Positions 27,967 through 37,980 of a DNA stretch of 64,000 bases are shown here, piece after piece. Location: contig JABUKB010000001.1 in NCBI GenBank assembly GCA_014595895.1, forward strand, positions 186,001 through 250,000. The letters are read 5' to 3'. Within the stretch, counting starts at the first letter, position 1. Every line of letters begins with the position of its first letter. Made by a program: the position numbers and the translations under genes. The notes under the pieces are model-generated. The model worked only from the letters and a program-made list of their open reading frames with translations. It searched no databases and had not been told where the DNA came from. This DNA is from Lysinibacillus odysseyi (lineage in GTDB: Bacteria > Bacillota > Bacilli > Bacillales_A > Planococcaceae).

Positions 27967-29142
27967 ATGAAAAAATATATTGCTACATACTTACGGAACT
28001 TCGATTATCTATTGTTTTTCACCTACATTTTTTTATGTATATTTGGTTTAGTTATGATTTATAGCGCCAGCTTAATGGTAGGAATCTGGAAAGAAGGTTC
28101 ACCGGATTATTATTTTGATAAGCAGTTAACAAATTTAGCGGTGGCAGCCTGTGCATTTATCGTAGGCGCATTTATACCTTATAAACACTATAGTCGTAAT
28201 ATAGTAATGTTTTTTGCGATTATGGCTACTATTATATTCTTTGTTTGGGTGAAAGTGAAAGGAATCGGTTTGGCAGAGACAGGAGCCCAAAGCTGGATTT
28301 TAATTATGGGTGTTTCTTTTCAACCGTCCGAATTTGCCAAATTATTCATTATTCTATATTTAGCAGGCTCCTTCTATAATAAGAGTAAAAAATATTCATC
28401 CATTCAGCTTGTTAAACCGAAAGATATTTGGCAGCCTATTTTAGTCTGGCTTGTTATTTTAATTTGCGTAGCGACAGAAGTGGACTTAGGTGCCACAATC
28501 ATTTTGTTTGCTATCGCAATTTGTATTTTATTTTTAAGTGATATTAAAGGGCGCTCCCTTGTCAAGTTCTTCATGGTATTAGGAGTTGTAGGAACAATTG
28601 CTGGGGCGATTGCGTTACTTTTTAAATATGATTCCTTCTTCAATGAAAGCCGTATAGGACGTCTGCAAGTATGGGCGAATCCATTTGAGTTTCCGGAAGG
28701 GTCAGGATATCAAATCATAAATGGCTTTTTAGCGATTGGACAAGGCGGCCTAAGTGGTGTAGGTCTTGGACAGTCAACACAGAAATTAGGATATTTACCA
28801 GAGCCGCATAATGACTTTATTATAGCGATCATTGCCGAAGAGTTAGGAATCGGCGGCGTATTGATTGTGCTAATCGGTCTGGGAATTATTGTTTTCCGAA
28901 GCTTATTGATTGCTATGACGACAAAAGATCCGCTTGCTCGTATGATTGCAGGAGGGATCGGCTGTTGGATTGGCATCCAAGCTGCTATTAATCTTGGGGG
29001 TGTATCGGGATTAATCCCGTTAACCGGAGTAACGCTGCCTTTTATAAGCTATGGCGGTACTTCTATATTGATACTTTCTTTAGCCATGGGAATACTAATG
29101 AATGTTTCTATGTTTGATAAGAGAGATAAAAAAAGTAGTTAG
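27967..29142 (+). CDS. ftsW: FtsW/RodA/SpoVE family SEDS glycosyltransferase
   Basis: This 391-residue polytopic membrane enzyme polymerises lipid II at the septum with a class B PBP. About ten transmembrane helices are visible. Family landmarks are MIYSAS in helix 1, SFQPSEFAK, the long extracellular loop with NGFLAIGQGGLSGVGLG, and GLIPLTGVTLPFISYGGTS near the C-terminus. The locus (ylaN-ftsW-pyc) matches ftsW (ylaO) of B. subtilis. GATGAGGT precedes the ATG, and a terminator lies just upstream. Confidence 0.94.
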   Translation: MKKYIATYLRNFDYLLFFTYIFLCIFGLVMIYSASLMVGIWKEGSPDYYFDKQLTNLAVAACAFIVGAFIPYKHYSRNIVMFFAIMATIIFFVWVKVKGIGLAETGAQSWILIMGVSFQPSEFAKLFIILYLAGSFYNKSKKYSSIQLVKPKDIWQPILVWLVILICVATEVDLGATIILFAIAICILFLSDIKGRSLVKFFMVLGVVGTIAGAIALLFKYDSFFNESRIGRLQVWANPFEFPEGSGYQIINGFLAIGQGGLSGVGLGQSTQKLGYLPEPHNDFIIAIIAEELGIGGVLIVLIGLGIIVFRSLLIAMTTKDPLARMIAGGIGCWIGIQAAINLGGVSGLIPLTGVTLPFISYGGTSILILSLAMGILMNVSMFDKRDKKSS

Positions 29143-29153
29143 GGAGTTGGAGA

Positions 29154-32100
29154 ATGGTGCAAATTAACAAGGTATTAGTAGCAAATCGCGGCGAAATCGC
29201 AATTCGGATTTTCCGCGCGTGTACAGAACTGCGTTTAAAAACAGTTGCTATTTATTCACACGAGGATAATGGCGCATTCCACCGTTTCAAGGCAGACGAG
29301 GCATACTTGGTAGGAGAAGGAAAAAAACCTATTGATGCCTATTTAGATATTGATGGTATTATTTCCATCGCTAAAGATGCTGGTGTTGATGCGATTCACC
29401 CAGGCTACGGCTTTTTATCAGAAAATGTAGAATTTGCGCGTCGCTGTGAAGAAGAAGGGATCATCTTTATTGGTCCTACATCACAACACTTAGATATGTT
29501 CGGTGATAAAGTGAAAGCACGTGAACAAGCGATTGCGGCAGATATTCCTGTTATTCCAGGAACAGACGGACCAGTTGCCAATTTAGCAGAAGTGGAACAT
29601 TTTGCGGAGAGCTACGGCTTCCCAGTTATGATCAAAGCAGCATTGGGCGGCGGTGGCCGCGGAATGCGTTTAGTCGAACGCGCAGAAGACTTAGCCTCTG
29701 CCTATGAACGAGCGAAATCAGAAGCGAAAGCGGCGTTTGGTTCGGATGAGGTATATGTAGAAAAAGCTATTATTAAACCAAAACATATTGAAGTTCAAAT
29801 TTTAGGAGATGCACATGGTAATATCGTGCATTTATACGAGCGTGACTGTTCAATTCAGCGCCGTCACCAAAAAGTGGTAGAAATAGCTCCATCCAATTCG
29901 ATTTCCCAGGATTTACGTAATCGTATTTGTGATGCAGCCGTAAAGCTAATGAAAAATGTTAACTACTTAAATGCGGGAACAGTCGAGTTTTTAGTGGCGG
30001 GCGATGAATTTTACTTCATCGAAGTAAATCCGCGTATCCAAGTAGAACATACGATTACAGAAATGATTACTGGTATCGACATTGTGCATGCCCAAATTAA
30101 AATTGCACAAGGGAATGACTTATTCGGATCTGATATTGCGATGCCAAAGCAAGAGGACATCCCGCTGTTTGGATATGCGATTCAGTCACGTATTACAACA
30201 GAGGATCCGAAAAACAATTTCATGCCAGATACAGGAAAACTAATGGTTTACCGTTCTTCTGGCGGGTTTGGAGTGCGTCTGGATGCAGGGAACGGCTTCC
30301 AAGGGGCTGTCGTGACACCTCACTATGATTCGCTGTTGGTAAAATTATCGACATGGGGGATGACGTTCGAGGAAGCAGCACAGAAAATGGAACGTAATCT
30401 GCGTGAGTTCCGTATCCGCGGTGTCAAAACGAATATTCCTTTCCTTGAAAACGTTGTTGTACATGAAAAGTTTATCACTGGTCGTTTTGATACAAGCTTT
30501 ATCGACACAACGCCAGAATTATTTGAGTTCCCAGAAAGAAAGGACCGCGGGACAAAACTACTAAACTATATCGGAAATGTAACATTAAATGGTTTCCCAG
30601 GTGTAGAAAAACGTACAAAACCTATTTTTGTGCAACCAACGATGCCGAAATTTGAACCGCAAACGCTGTCAGGAACAAAACAAATTCTAGATACAGAGGG
30701 TGCAGACGGTCTCGTGAAATGGGTGAAGGAACAGAAGGATGTGCTAGTAACAGATACTACATTCCGTGATGCGCACCAATCCCTCCTTGCTACGCGTGTA
30801 CGTTCAAAAGATATGTTTGAAATTGCAGGGGCAACAAGCCAACTTCTGCATAATTACTTCTCGCTTGAAATGTGGGGCGGCGCAACGTTTGATGTGGCCT
30901 ACCGCTTCTTAAAAGAAGATCCATGGGCACGCTTAGAGCAACTGCGCAAGCAAATTCCGAACATCCTCTTCCAAATGCTATTCCGGGGCAGTAACGCAGT
31001 AGGCTACTCGAACTACCCGGATAATGTCGTGCGTGCGTTCGTTCAGGAAGCTGCACAGTCAGGCATTGATGTGTTCCGTATTTTCGACTCGCTAAACTGG
31101 GTAAAGGCAATGGAAGTTGCGATTGATGAAGTCCGCCAAAATGGCAAAGTAGCAGAAGCGGCCATTTGTTACACAGGCGATATTTTAGATGATTCACGTG
31201 CGAAATACACGGTGCAATACTATAAAGACATGGCAAAAGAACTCGAAAAAGCAGGTGCACATCTGCTAGCCATTAAAGATATGGCTGGCTTACTGAAACC
31301 TGAAGCAGCCTACCGTTTAGTTTCGGAGATGAAAGAGGCTACAGATTTACCGATTCACTTGCATACTCATGATACAAGCGGGAACGGAATTTACCTGTAT
31401 GCCCGTGCGATTGAAGCAGGTGTAGATATTATCGATACTGCGTTAGGAGCCGTATCCGGTTTAACATCGCAACCAAGCGCGAACTCGTTATACTATGCGA
31501 TGAGCAGTAATAATCGTCAGCTGCGAGCAGATGTTGAAGCACTGGAAAAATTATCGTATTACTGGGGAGATGTGCGAAAATACTACGTGGACTTTGAAAG
31601 TGGCATGAATGCGCCCCATTCAGAAGTGTATGTACACGAAATGCCAGGTGGTCAGTACAGTAACCTGCAGCAGCAAGCAAAAGCAGTAGGGCTAGGCGAT
31701 CGCTGGGATCAGGTGAAAGCGATGTACTCGCGCGTAAATATGATGTTTGGCGATATCGTAAAAGTTACTCCTTCTTCTAAGGTAGTAGGGGATATGGCAT
31801 TATTTATGGTGCAGAATGAGCTAAATGAGGAGAACATTTACGAACGTGGATTGGCTTTAGACTTCCCGGATTCTGTAGTTGAGTTCTTCCAAGGCTCTTT
31901 AGGGCAGCCGCATGGTGGATTCCCAGCCAAATTGCAAAAGGTTATTTTAAAAGACCGGGAAGCAATTACGGTACGACCAGGGGAGCTCCTTGCGCCAGTA
32001 GATTTTGACGCATTAGCGAAAGAGCTAGAAGAGAAAATCGGCCGTGCGCCGAGCCACCAAGATGTGTTAGCCTATGCACTTTATCCGAAAGTATTTGAAG

Positions 32101-32582
32101 AATATGCGGCGATGCATGCTCAGTTTGGGGATATTTCCGTCCTTGACACACCGACTTTCCTGTATGGGTTACGTCTGGGAGAAGAAATCAGTGTAGAAAT
32201 TGAAAAAGGAAAAACATTGATCATCAAGTTAGTATCCATTGGCGAGCCGCAACATGATGGCACACGTGTCATGTATTTTGAAATCAATGGGCAATCCCGT
32301 GAGTTAATCGTGCAAGATATGACAGTCGAAGTGACAGGGAATCAAGCACCAAAAGCAGACCCGTCCAATCCAGATCAAATCGGTGCTACAATGCCTGGTA
32401 CGGTACTCAAGGTAGTGGTATCCAAAGGTAGTCCGGTAAAACGCGGGGATCATTTAATGATTACAGAAGCGATGAAAATGGAAACAACAGTGCAAGCAAC
32501 AAAAGATGGAATCGTTAAAGAAATTCACGTGGCAGCAGGCGACGCGATTTCGACTGGCGATTTATTAATTGAATTAAGCTAA
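29154..32582 (+). CDS. pyc: Pyruvate carboxylase
   Basis: This 1142-residue biotin enzyme makes oxaloacetate from pyruvate and bicarbonate to refill the TCA cycle. Domains in order are biotin carboxylase (about 1-450, ATP-grasp loop KAALGGGGRGMR, EVNPRIQVEHTITE), the carboxyltransferase barrel (about 530-800, starting TDTTFRDAHQSLLATRVR), the allosteric tetramerisation domain, and a C-terminal biotinyl domain with EAMKMET near 1105. It starts 11 bases after ftsW, with GGGAG upstream, so it may share its transcript. Confidence 0.97.
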   Translation: MVQINKVLVANRGEIAIRIFRACTELRLKTVAIYSHEDNGAFHRFKADEAYLVGEGKKPIDAYLDIDGIISIAKDAGVDAIHPGYGFLSENVEFARRCEEEGIIFIGPTSQHLDMFGDKVKAREQAIAADIPVIPGTDGPVANLAEVEHFAESYGFPVMIKAALGGGGRGMRLVERAEDLASAYERAKSEAKAAFGSDEVYVEKAIIKPKHIEVQILGDAHGNIVHLYERDCSIQRRHQKVVEIAPSNSISQDLRNRICDAAVKLMKNVNYLNAGTVEFLVAGDEFYFIEVNPRIQVEHTITEMITGIDIVHAQIKIAQGNDLFGSDIAMPKQEDIPLFGYAIQSRITTEDPKNNFMPDTGKLMVYRSSGGFGVRLDAGNGFQGAVVTPHYDSLLVKLSTWGMTFEEAAQKMERNLREFRIRGVKTNIPFLENVVVHEKFITGRFDTSFIDTTPELFEFPERKDRGTKLLNYIGNVTLNGFPGVEKRTKPIFVQPTMPKFEPQTLSGTKQILDTEGADGLVKWVKEQKDVLVTDTTFRDAHQSLLATRVRSKDMFEIAGATSQLLHNYFSLEMWGGATFDVAYRFLKEDPWARLEQLRKQIPNILFQMLFRGSNAVGYSNYPDNVVRAFVQEAAQSGIDVFRIFDSLNWVKAMEVAIDEVRQNGKVAEAAICYTGDILDDSRAKYTVQYYKDMAKELEKAGAHLLAIKDMAGLLKPEAAYRLVSEMKEATDLPIHLHTHDTSGNGIYLYARAIEAGVDIIDTALGAVSGLTSQPSANSLYYAMSSNNRQLRADVEALEKLSYYWGDVRKYYVDFESGMNAPHSEVYVHEMPGGQYSNLQQQAKAVGLGDRWDQVKAMYSRVNMMFGDIVKVTPSSKVVGDMALFMVQNELNEENIYERGLALDFPDSVVEFFQGSLGQPHGGFPAKLQKVILKDREAITVRPGELLAPVDFDALAKELEEKIGRAPSHQDVLAYALYPKVFEEYAAMHAQFGDISVLDTPTFLYGLRLGEEISVEIEKGKTLIIKLVSIGEPQHDGTRVMYFEINGQSRELIVQDMTVEVTGNQAPKADPSNPDQIGATMPGTVLKVVVSKGSPVKRGDHLMITEAMKMETTVQATKDGIVKEIHVAAGDAISTGDLLIELS

Positions 32583-32586
32583 TAAA

Positions 32587-32620
32587 AAATAGGATGGGGC
32601 ACATAGCCTCATCCTATTTT
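32587..32620. terminator. Bidirectional terminator between pyc and ctaA
   Basis: AATAGGATGGGGC and GCCTCATCCTATT form the stem. TTTTTTATT lies on the minus side and TTTTGAGTTT on the plus side. Confidence 0.83.
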
Positions 32621-33531
32621 GAGTTTCGATCACTGCGGTAAACGAGCATTAGCATATAGCAGAATAAACCGAATAATAAAGTGATTAATAGTGAATGCAA
32701 TAAAGCAACAAGTAAGTTGAGTTTTGTTAGTACAACTAGCATACCTGCTAATACTTGTCCGATAACAATGAGAGATGCTAAAATCCAGCCTATGTAAAGA
32801 ACACGTTGTTCTTTGTAATTTTTCATTACATGATATGTAATATAGAAAATCCAAATAACAATTAATAGAACGGCAAGGCGATGACCCATTTGTACCCATT
32901 CATACATATTGTAAGGCAACGCAAATGGTTGATTATTACGGCAAAATGGCCAGTCAGGACAAACTAGGCTTGCATCAGTATGACGGACAAGTGCTCCTGT
33001 ATACACAACAATATAAGAGTAAAGCGTAACGCCAATAATATGCCATTTTAATTTTGGTCTAATAAATACCTTATCCGCATCGAATTTCGTATCTACTTCA
33101 AATACAATCATAGAAAGTAATAACACGGCTGTAAATGAAATTAAAGATATGCCAAAGTGTAAGGCAAGAATAAAGTCACCTTGACCCCATAAAACTTGCG
33201 CCGCACCAATTAAAGCTTGTAAAACAAGGAAGAAGATAGCGTTAAATCCTAAAAATTTTACTTCTTTAATATGTCCAAGTGAGCGCCATGTCCAAAATAC
33301 TAACGCGACAATGAAAAAGGAAACAGCACCAGTTGTAAGACGGTGTGAAAATTCAATCAATACTTCTGTTGTAATTTCCTTTGGAATCAATGATCCGTTA
33401 CAGTCCGGCCAATTTCGACCACAGCCCAATCCGCTGTCTGTTTTGGTAACGAGAGCCCCACCGATTAAAATAAACAACATACCAATTGTTGAGGCCATAG
33501 CAAGCCATTTTAAATATTTACTCTGTTGCAA
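32614..33531 (-). CDS. ctaA: Heme A synthase CtaA
   Basis: This 305-residue membrane enzyme oxidises heme O to heme A for the caa3/aa3 oxidases. Eight transmembrane helices are visible. Conserved heme-ligand histidines occur in EFSHRLTTG, LHFGIS, GHRLAVLL and LLHSLLI. The cysteine loop DSGLGCGRNWPDCNG in the first extracellular loop is typical of Gram-positive CtaA. The start is TTG, with GAGGTGG nine bases upstream. It is divergent from the cta oxidase operon. Confidence 0.94.
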   Translation of the reverse strand: MQQSKYLKWLAMASTIGMLFILIGGALVTKTDSGLGCGRNWPDCNGSLIPKEITTEVLIEFSHRLTTGAVSFFIVALVFWTWRSLGHIKEVKFLGFNAIFFLVLQALIGAAQVLWGQGDFILALHFGISLISFTAVLLLSMIVFEVDTKFDADKVFIRPKLKWHIIGVTLYSYIVVYTGALVRHTDASLVCPDWPFCRNNQPFALPYNMYEWVQMGHRLAVLLIVIWIFYITYHVMKNYKEQRVLYIGWILASLIVIGQVLAGMLVVLTKLNLLVALLHSLLITLLFGLFCYMLMLVYRSDRNSK

Positions 33532-33589
33532 GTTAGCTACCCACCTCTATTCCAATCATCGCTATTTTTGTAAGCGTCTATAATTTAAG

Positions 33590-33618
33590 ATGATAGCGAA
33601 TAAACTACTAAAAGACAA
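33590..33618 (-). promoter_or_regulatory. Promoter of ctaA
   Basis: On the minus strand TTGTCT (33618-33613) and TATCAT (33595-33590) are 17 bases apart, 59 bases before the start codon. Confidence 0.6.
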
Positions 33619-33655
33619 CTTCTATTAAGAAAACGATATATATTAAGGAAAGTTT

Positions 33656-33697
33656 TTCACAAATTGTTCATAATTTCGTCTTTTAACCTTCACAAAT
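33656..33697 (-). promoter_or_regulatory. Two ResD-like TTTGTGAA boxes upstream of ctaA
   Basis: ATTTGTGAA occurs twice on the minus strand (33664-33656 and 33697-33689). The copies are spaced 33 bp, about three helical turns, and lie upstream of the ctaA -35. TTTGTGAAT-like sites are bound by the respiratory response regulator ResD, which activates ctaA in B. subtilis. Confidence 0.55.
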
Positions 33698-34321
33698 CGA
33701 ATTGGAAAATGATTTACTATAGATATGTTGTTTATCGCCTACTTTATTCCATTAAACCGTTCATTAAACTTTCATTGAAATTTTAGGAAACGTGTAGAAA
33801 TCATTAGCAAATTTCGCTATAGTTAGAGTTAGCGGAATATGCTTACAAAAATGAAAGGCTAGCAGGTTATCCTATTATTCTCTTTCCTTTATACTGATTG
33901 AGAGGCGACATCATATGTATTGATTATAACTGCATTCATAAAGTTACAATCGATTTCATTAACATCGTACATCATTGTGGTTTGTTACTCAGTAGAAAAG
34001 GGAATTATTTGTTTCAGGACCAATATTTAGAAGAATGATAGACAAGCTAGTGTCATTTTGTGTAGGTGAAATTTTGTTATTGACGGTCAAGTACCGACAT
34101 GTGGAGGAATTAGGGATAAAGTTCAGTAAAGTAGTTTACCCACTTTTAAAAAATGTCTAAAAAATACAAATTTTGTTCATGAACTGAGCAAAGGTTGGGC
34201 TATTATCCATCGACATTCAGTGATAAGCTATTCATGTAAATTCAATTTAAGGAAATTTACGAGAACATTTGTCCTAGTTACACATGAAAATACAACAAAG
34301 AAAGAGGGGTTTTATTAAGCT

Positions 34322-35386
34322 ATGATGAAAGGGCTTAAGAAATGGCGTCTATTTGGATTGCTAGCTGCTTTAACAGTTTTCCTTTCAGCTTGTGGTGAAG
34401 ATTATCTTTCCACATTGAGACCATCTGGTCCAGTCGGTCAAGAACAGCTGAACATTCTTATTTTAGCAGTAGTAGTTATGACGTTCGTAGTTATTGTTGT
34501 TTCTACTATCTATCTAGTGGCTTTCGCAAAGTTCCGCCGTGCAAAAGTAGGCGAAAACTTTATGCCGAAACAAGTGGAAGGTAGCCATACACTTGAAGTG
34601 ATTTGGACAGTAATTCCAATCATCTTATTATTAATTTTAGCCGTTCCTACATTAACAGCTACTTATAAATTCGCAGACGTTGCTGCAATGGATGAGGTAA
34701 ATGAGAACGGAGATCCAACTGCACTTACAGTAAATGTAACTGCAAAATTATACTGGTGGGAATTTGAGTATCCAGCACAAGGCATTATTACAGCACAAGA
34801 ACTTGTAGTGCCAACGGGTGAAAAAGTATACTTCAATCTAAAGGCAGCTGATGTAAAGCACTCATTCTGGATTCCAGCAGTCGGCGGTAAAATGGATACA
34901 AACGTGGAAAACGTAAACAAATTCTATTTACAGTTTGATAAAGAGTCTGAAGGTTTAAAAGACGGCGTATTCTATGGTAAATGTGCTGAGCTTTGCGGTC
35001 CTTCACACGCTTTAATGGATTTCAAAGTAAAAACTTTATCACCTGAAGCATTCGATGCTTGGGTAGCAGCAATGCAAGATACTGAAGGCGCTACAGCTGA
35101 TGTTAACTCTACAGATGCTGGTGAAGCTGCATTCGCAAATAGCTGTTTAAGCTGTCACGCAGTTTCTGCAGTAGCAGGTGCTGGGGTTGGACCAAACTTA
35201 ACAGCATTCGGTGACCGTAACCGTGTAGCTGGTTTCAAGGATCATACTGTAGAAGATACAGTTGATTGGATCATGTATCCAGAAGAAAACAAACCAGGTA
35301 ACTTAATGACTGGTAAATACAATGTTACAGAGGAAGAAGCACAAGCAATCGCTGAATACTTAATGACATTAAAAGTAGAAGACTAA
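34322..35386 (+). CDS. ctaC: Cytochrome caa3 oxidase subunit II with fused cytochrome c domain
   Basis: This 354-residue subunit takes electrons and passes them through CuA. It has a lipoprotein signal (FLSAC, lipobox C24), two transmembrane helices (about 38-68 and 85-110), a cupredoxin domain with the CuA motif CAELCGPSH..M (about 220-232), and a C-terminal cytochrome c domain with the heme site CLSCH (about 276-280) and a distal Met in NLMTGKYN. The fusion identifies a caa3-type oxidase. It is first in ctaCDEF. Confidence 0.96.
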   Translation: MMKGLKKWRLFGLLAALTVFLSACGEDYLSTLRPSGPVGQEQLNILILAVVVMTFVVIVVSTIYLVAFAKFRRAKVGENFMPKQVEGSHTLEVIWTVIPIILLLILAVPTLTATYKFADVAAMDEVNENGDPTALTVNVTAKLYWWEFEYPAQGIITAQELVVPTGEKVYFNLKAADVKHSFWIPAVGGKMDTNVENVNKFYLQFDKESEGLKDGVFYGKCAELCGPSHALMDFKVKTLSPEAFDAWVAAMQDTEGATADVNSTDAGEAAFANSCLSCHAVSAVAGAGVGPNLTAFGDRNRVAGFKDHTVEDTVDWIMYPEENKPGNLMTGKYNVTEEEAQAIAEYLMTLKVED

Positions 35387-35422
35387 TAAATAAAGAGAGA
35401 AACTTTAAGGGAGGTAAAAGTT

Positions 35423-37354
35423 GTGAGCTCTGTTGCACAGAAAAAAGGCTTTGGAGCACAGGTATGGGACTTCTTAACGACAGTCGATCATAAAAAGATC
35501 GCTATTCTTTATTTAGCTTCCGGTACTCTGTTCTTTGCAATCGCTGGTTTTGAAGCAATATTAATGCGTATCCAATTGATGGTTCCGAATAATGATTTCA
35601 TGTCAGCTGGCCTATTTAATGAATTATTAACAATGCATGGTACGACGATGCTATTCCTAGCCGCAACACCAATTATATTTGGATTTATGAATGCCATCGT
35701 GCCGCTCCAAATAGGTGCGCGTGACGTAGCATTCCCATTTTTAAACTCACTAGGATTCTGGATGTTCTTCTTTGGTGCAGTTTTCCTTCACCTATCATTC
35801 TTCTTAGGTGGAGCACCTGATGCAGGTTGGACTTCTTATGCATCATTATCTTTATATTCTCCAGGACATGGTATTGACTTCTATGTACTTGGTTTACAAA
35901 TTTCTGGGGCAGGTACCCTAATCTCAGGTCTTAACTTCATCGTAACAATCATTACGATGCGTGCGCCAGGTATGACATACATGCGTATGCCATTATTCAC
36001 TTGGACTACATTAGTTTCAAGTTCATTAATTCTTTTCGCATTCCCTCCACTTACTGTAGGTTTATTCTTAATGTTAGTGGACCGTATGTTCGGAGCAAAT
36101 TTCTTCGATCATACAATGGGTGGTAACACAATCGTTTGGGAACACTTATTCTGGATCTTTGGTCACCCTGAAGTATATATCTTAGTATTACCAGCGTTCG
36201 GTTTATTCTCTGAAATTATTCCGGTGTTCGCTCGTAAACGTTTATTCGGATACTCTTCAATGGTATTCGCAACAATCTTGATCGGTTTCTTAGGATTCAT
36301 GGTATGGGCCCACCACATGTTCACAACTGGTATGGGTGCTACTGCCAACGCAATCTTCGCCGTTGCGACAATGGCAATTGCCGTACCGACAGGTATGAAA
36401 GTATTCAACTGGATCTTAACTATTTGGGGCGGATCTATTAAAGTTACAGTACCAATGCTTTATGCACTTGCTTTCATCCCGTCATTCGTAGCGGGTGGTG
36501 TAACAGGTGTCATGCAGGCAACTGCTCCACTTGATTACCAATTACACGATTCTTACTTCATCGTAGCTCACTTCCACTACGTAATCGTAGGTGGTATCGT
36601 AACTGCGTTATTCGGTTCAGCGCACTTCTACTGGCCGATTATATTTAACCGTGCATTAAGTGAAAAACTAGGAGTCCTTACTTTCTGGGTATTCTTCATT
36701 GGTTTCCACTTAACGTTCTTCTTACAGCATTTCTTAGGTTTAATGGGGATGCCACGTCGTGTATTCACTTACATGGCAGACCAAGGTTGGGATGCGTTCA
36801 ATATGATCTCAACAATCGGTGCGATTATGATGGGTGTAGGGGTAGTATTGCTTGTTATCAACGTATTACTTTCTATTAAATCACCACCAGTTAACCGCCG
36901 CGACTACTGGGGCGATGGACGTTCACTTGAATGGGCACTGGAAACTCCACTGCCATTCTATAACTTTAAACAAACACCACTTGTTCGTGGTTTTGACCCG
37001 TACTGGATTGAAAAAGAAGAAGGCAATGAAGAAGGTATGGTTTATGCTGAGCCACTAGGCGACATCCATATGCCAAACAACTCTATCATTCCTCTAGGGA
37101 TGACAATCGGTACATTTATTGCTGCTTTCGGTGCGTTATACAGCCCATGGGGTGATCAGGCAATTGCAGGAACTGCAGACTCACTTTCTAAAGCAGGATC
37201 ACTAACATTATTAATCGGTGGTCTAGGCATCACTGTAGCATGTATGATTATTCGTTCAGTTAAAGATGATTTAGGTTATCATGTAACTAAAGCAGAAGTA
37301 GAACAAACTGAGCGTGCACTTGCTGAATTCCGTGCTAAGGGAGGTAAACGTTAA
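35423..37354 (+). CDS. ctaD: Cytochrome caa3 oxidase subunit I
   Basis: This 643-residue catalytic subunit holds heme a and the heme a3-CuB centre. Landmarks are LTMHGTTMLF (heme a ligand), GHPEVYILVLPAFG (CuB His and crosslinked Tyr) and HDSYFIVAHFHYV (heme ligands). Additional C-terminal helices after the canonical twelve are present, as in Bacillus CtaD. The start is GTG behind AAGGGAGG. It ends with TAATG, overlapping ctaE by one base. Confidence 0.97.
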   Translation: MSSVAQKKGFGAQVWDFLTTVDHKKIAILYLASGTLFFAIAGFEAILMRIQLMVPNNDFMSAGLFNELLTMHGTTMLFLAATPIIFGFMNAIVPLQIGARDVAFPFLNSLGFWMFFFGAVFLHLSFFLGGAPDAGWTSYASLSLYSPGHGIDFYVLGLQISGAGTLISGLNFIVTIITMRAPGMTYMRMPLFTWTTLVSSSLILFAFPPLTVGLFLMLVDRMFGANFFDHTMGGNTIVWEHLFWIFGHPEVYILVLPAFGLFSEIIPVFARKRLFGYSSMVFATILIGFLGFMVWAHHMFTTGMGATANAIFAVATMAIAVPTGMKVFNWILTIWGGSIKVTVPMLYALAFIPSFVAGGVTGVMQATAPLDYQLHDSYFIVAHFHYVIVGGIVTALFGSAHFYWPIIFNRALSEKLGVLTFWVFFIGFHLTFFLQHFLGLMGMPRRVFTYMADQGWDAFNMISTIGAIMMGVGVVLLVINVLLSIKSPPVNRRDYWGDGRSLEWALETPLPFYNFKQTPLVRGFDPYWIEKEEGNEEGMVYAEPLGDIHMPNNSIIPLGMTIGTFIAAFGALYSPWGDQAIAGTADSLSKAGSLTLLIGGLGITVACMIIRSVKDDLGYHVTKAEVEQTERALAEFRAKGGKR

Positions 37355-37980
37355 TGGATATTAATCAAAAATTTACTCCACAAAACTGGCCAAAGCATGC
37401 TGAAACAGCAACACAAGAAGGAAAAAATAAATTCGTAGGGCTTTGGATTTTCCTTGCGTCTGATACAGTTTTATTTGCCAGCGTATTCGCAACATACTTA
37501 GCATTAAAGGATCAAGGTCCTGTAGGTATGGAGTTCGCAGCAAAAGATTTATATGAATTACCATTAGCATTTGCTATGACAATGCTACTTTTATTCTCAT
37601 CTTTAACATCTGTATATGCTATGTACCATATGAAGAACTATAACTTTAAAGGTGTTCAAACTTGGATGGCTGTAACGGTTCTTTTAGGTTTTGGATTCTT
37701 ATGTTTAGAGATTTATGAGTTCAATCATTATGTACACATTGGCTTTGGTTATACGCAATCGGCTTACTCTTCAGCGTTCTTTACGCTTGTAGGTACGCAC
37801 GGTCTGCACGTAGTTATCGGTTTAGTATGGATTTCAGCTTTAATAATTCGAAACGCTAAACGTGGGTTGAACTTATACAACGCACCGAAGTACTTTATGG
37901 CTTCGCTATACTGGCACTTCATTGACGTAGTATGGGTATTCATCTTCACAGTCGTTTACTTGATGGGAGTGTTAGGATAA
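37354..37980 (+). CDS. ctaE: Cytochrome caa3 oxidase subunit III
   Basis: This 208-residue, five-helix subunit III stabilises the oxidase core. Motifs such as FLASDTVLFASVFATY and the C-terminal LVGTHGLHVVIGL..YWHFIDVVWVFIF are typical. The gene starts and ends with TAATG junctions, so ctaD, ctaE and ctaF are translationally coupled. AGGGAGG lies before the ATG. Confidence 0.96.
   Translation: MDINQKFTPQNWPKHAETATQEGKNKFVGLWIFLASDTVLFASVFATYLALKDQGPVGMEFAAKDLYELPLAFAMTMLLLFSSLTSVYAMYHMKNYNFKGVQTWMAVTVLLGFGFLCLEIYEFNHYVHIGFGYTQSAYSSAFFTLVGTHGLHVVIGLVWISALIIRNAKRGLNLYNAPKYFMASLYWHFIDVVWVFIFTVVYLMGVLG

Larger units (their letters stand above)
33532..34321. other. ctaA-ctaC divergent intergenic region without ctaB
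   Basis: These 790 AT-rich bases have no open frame of note on either strand. In B. subtilis the heme O synthase gene ctaB lies here; it is missing. The left end has the ctaA promoter and two ResD-like boxes. A CGGT-ACCG inverted repeat lies around 34085-34097. The ctaC promoter could not be pinned down, and its Shine-Dalgarno AGAGGGG is rather far (12 bases) from the ATG. Confidence 0.7.

Noticed and set aside
33569-33583. CcpA cre site before ctaA (TGTAAGCGTCTATA)
   Set aside because: Two mismatches at key positions of the consensus; too weak to claim.
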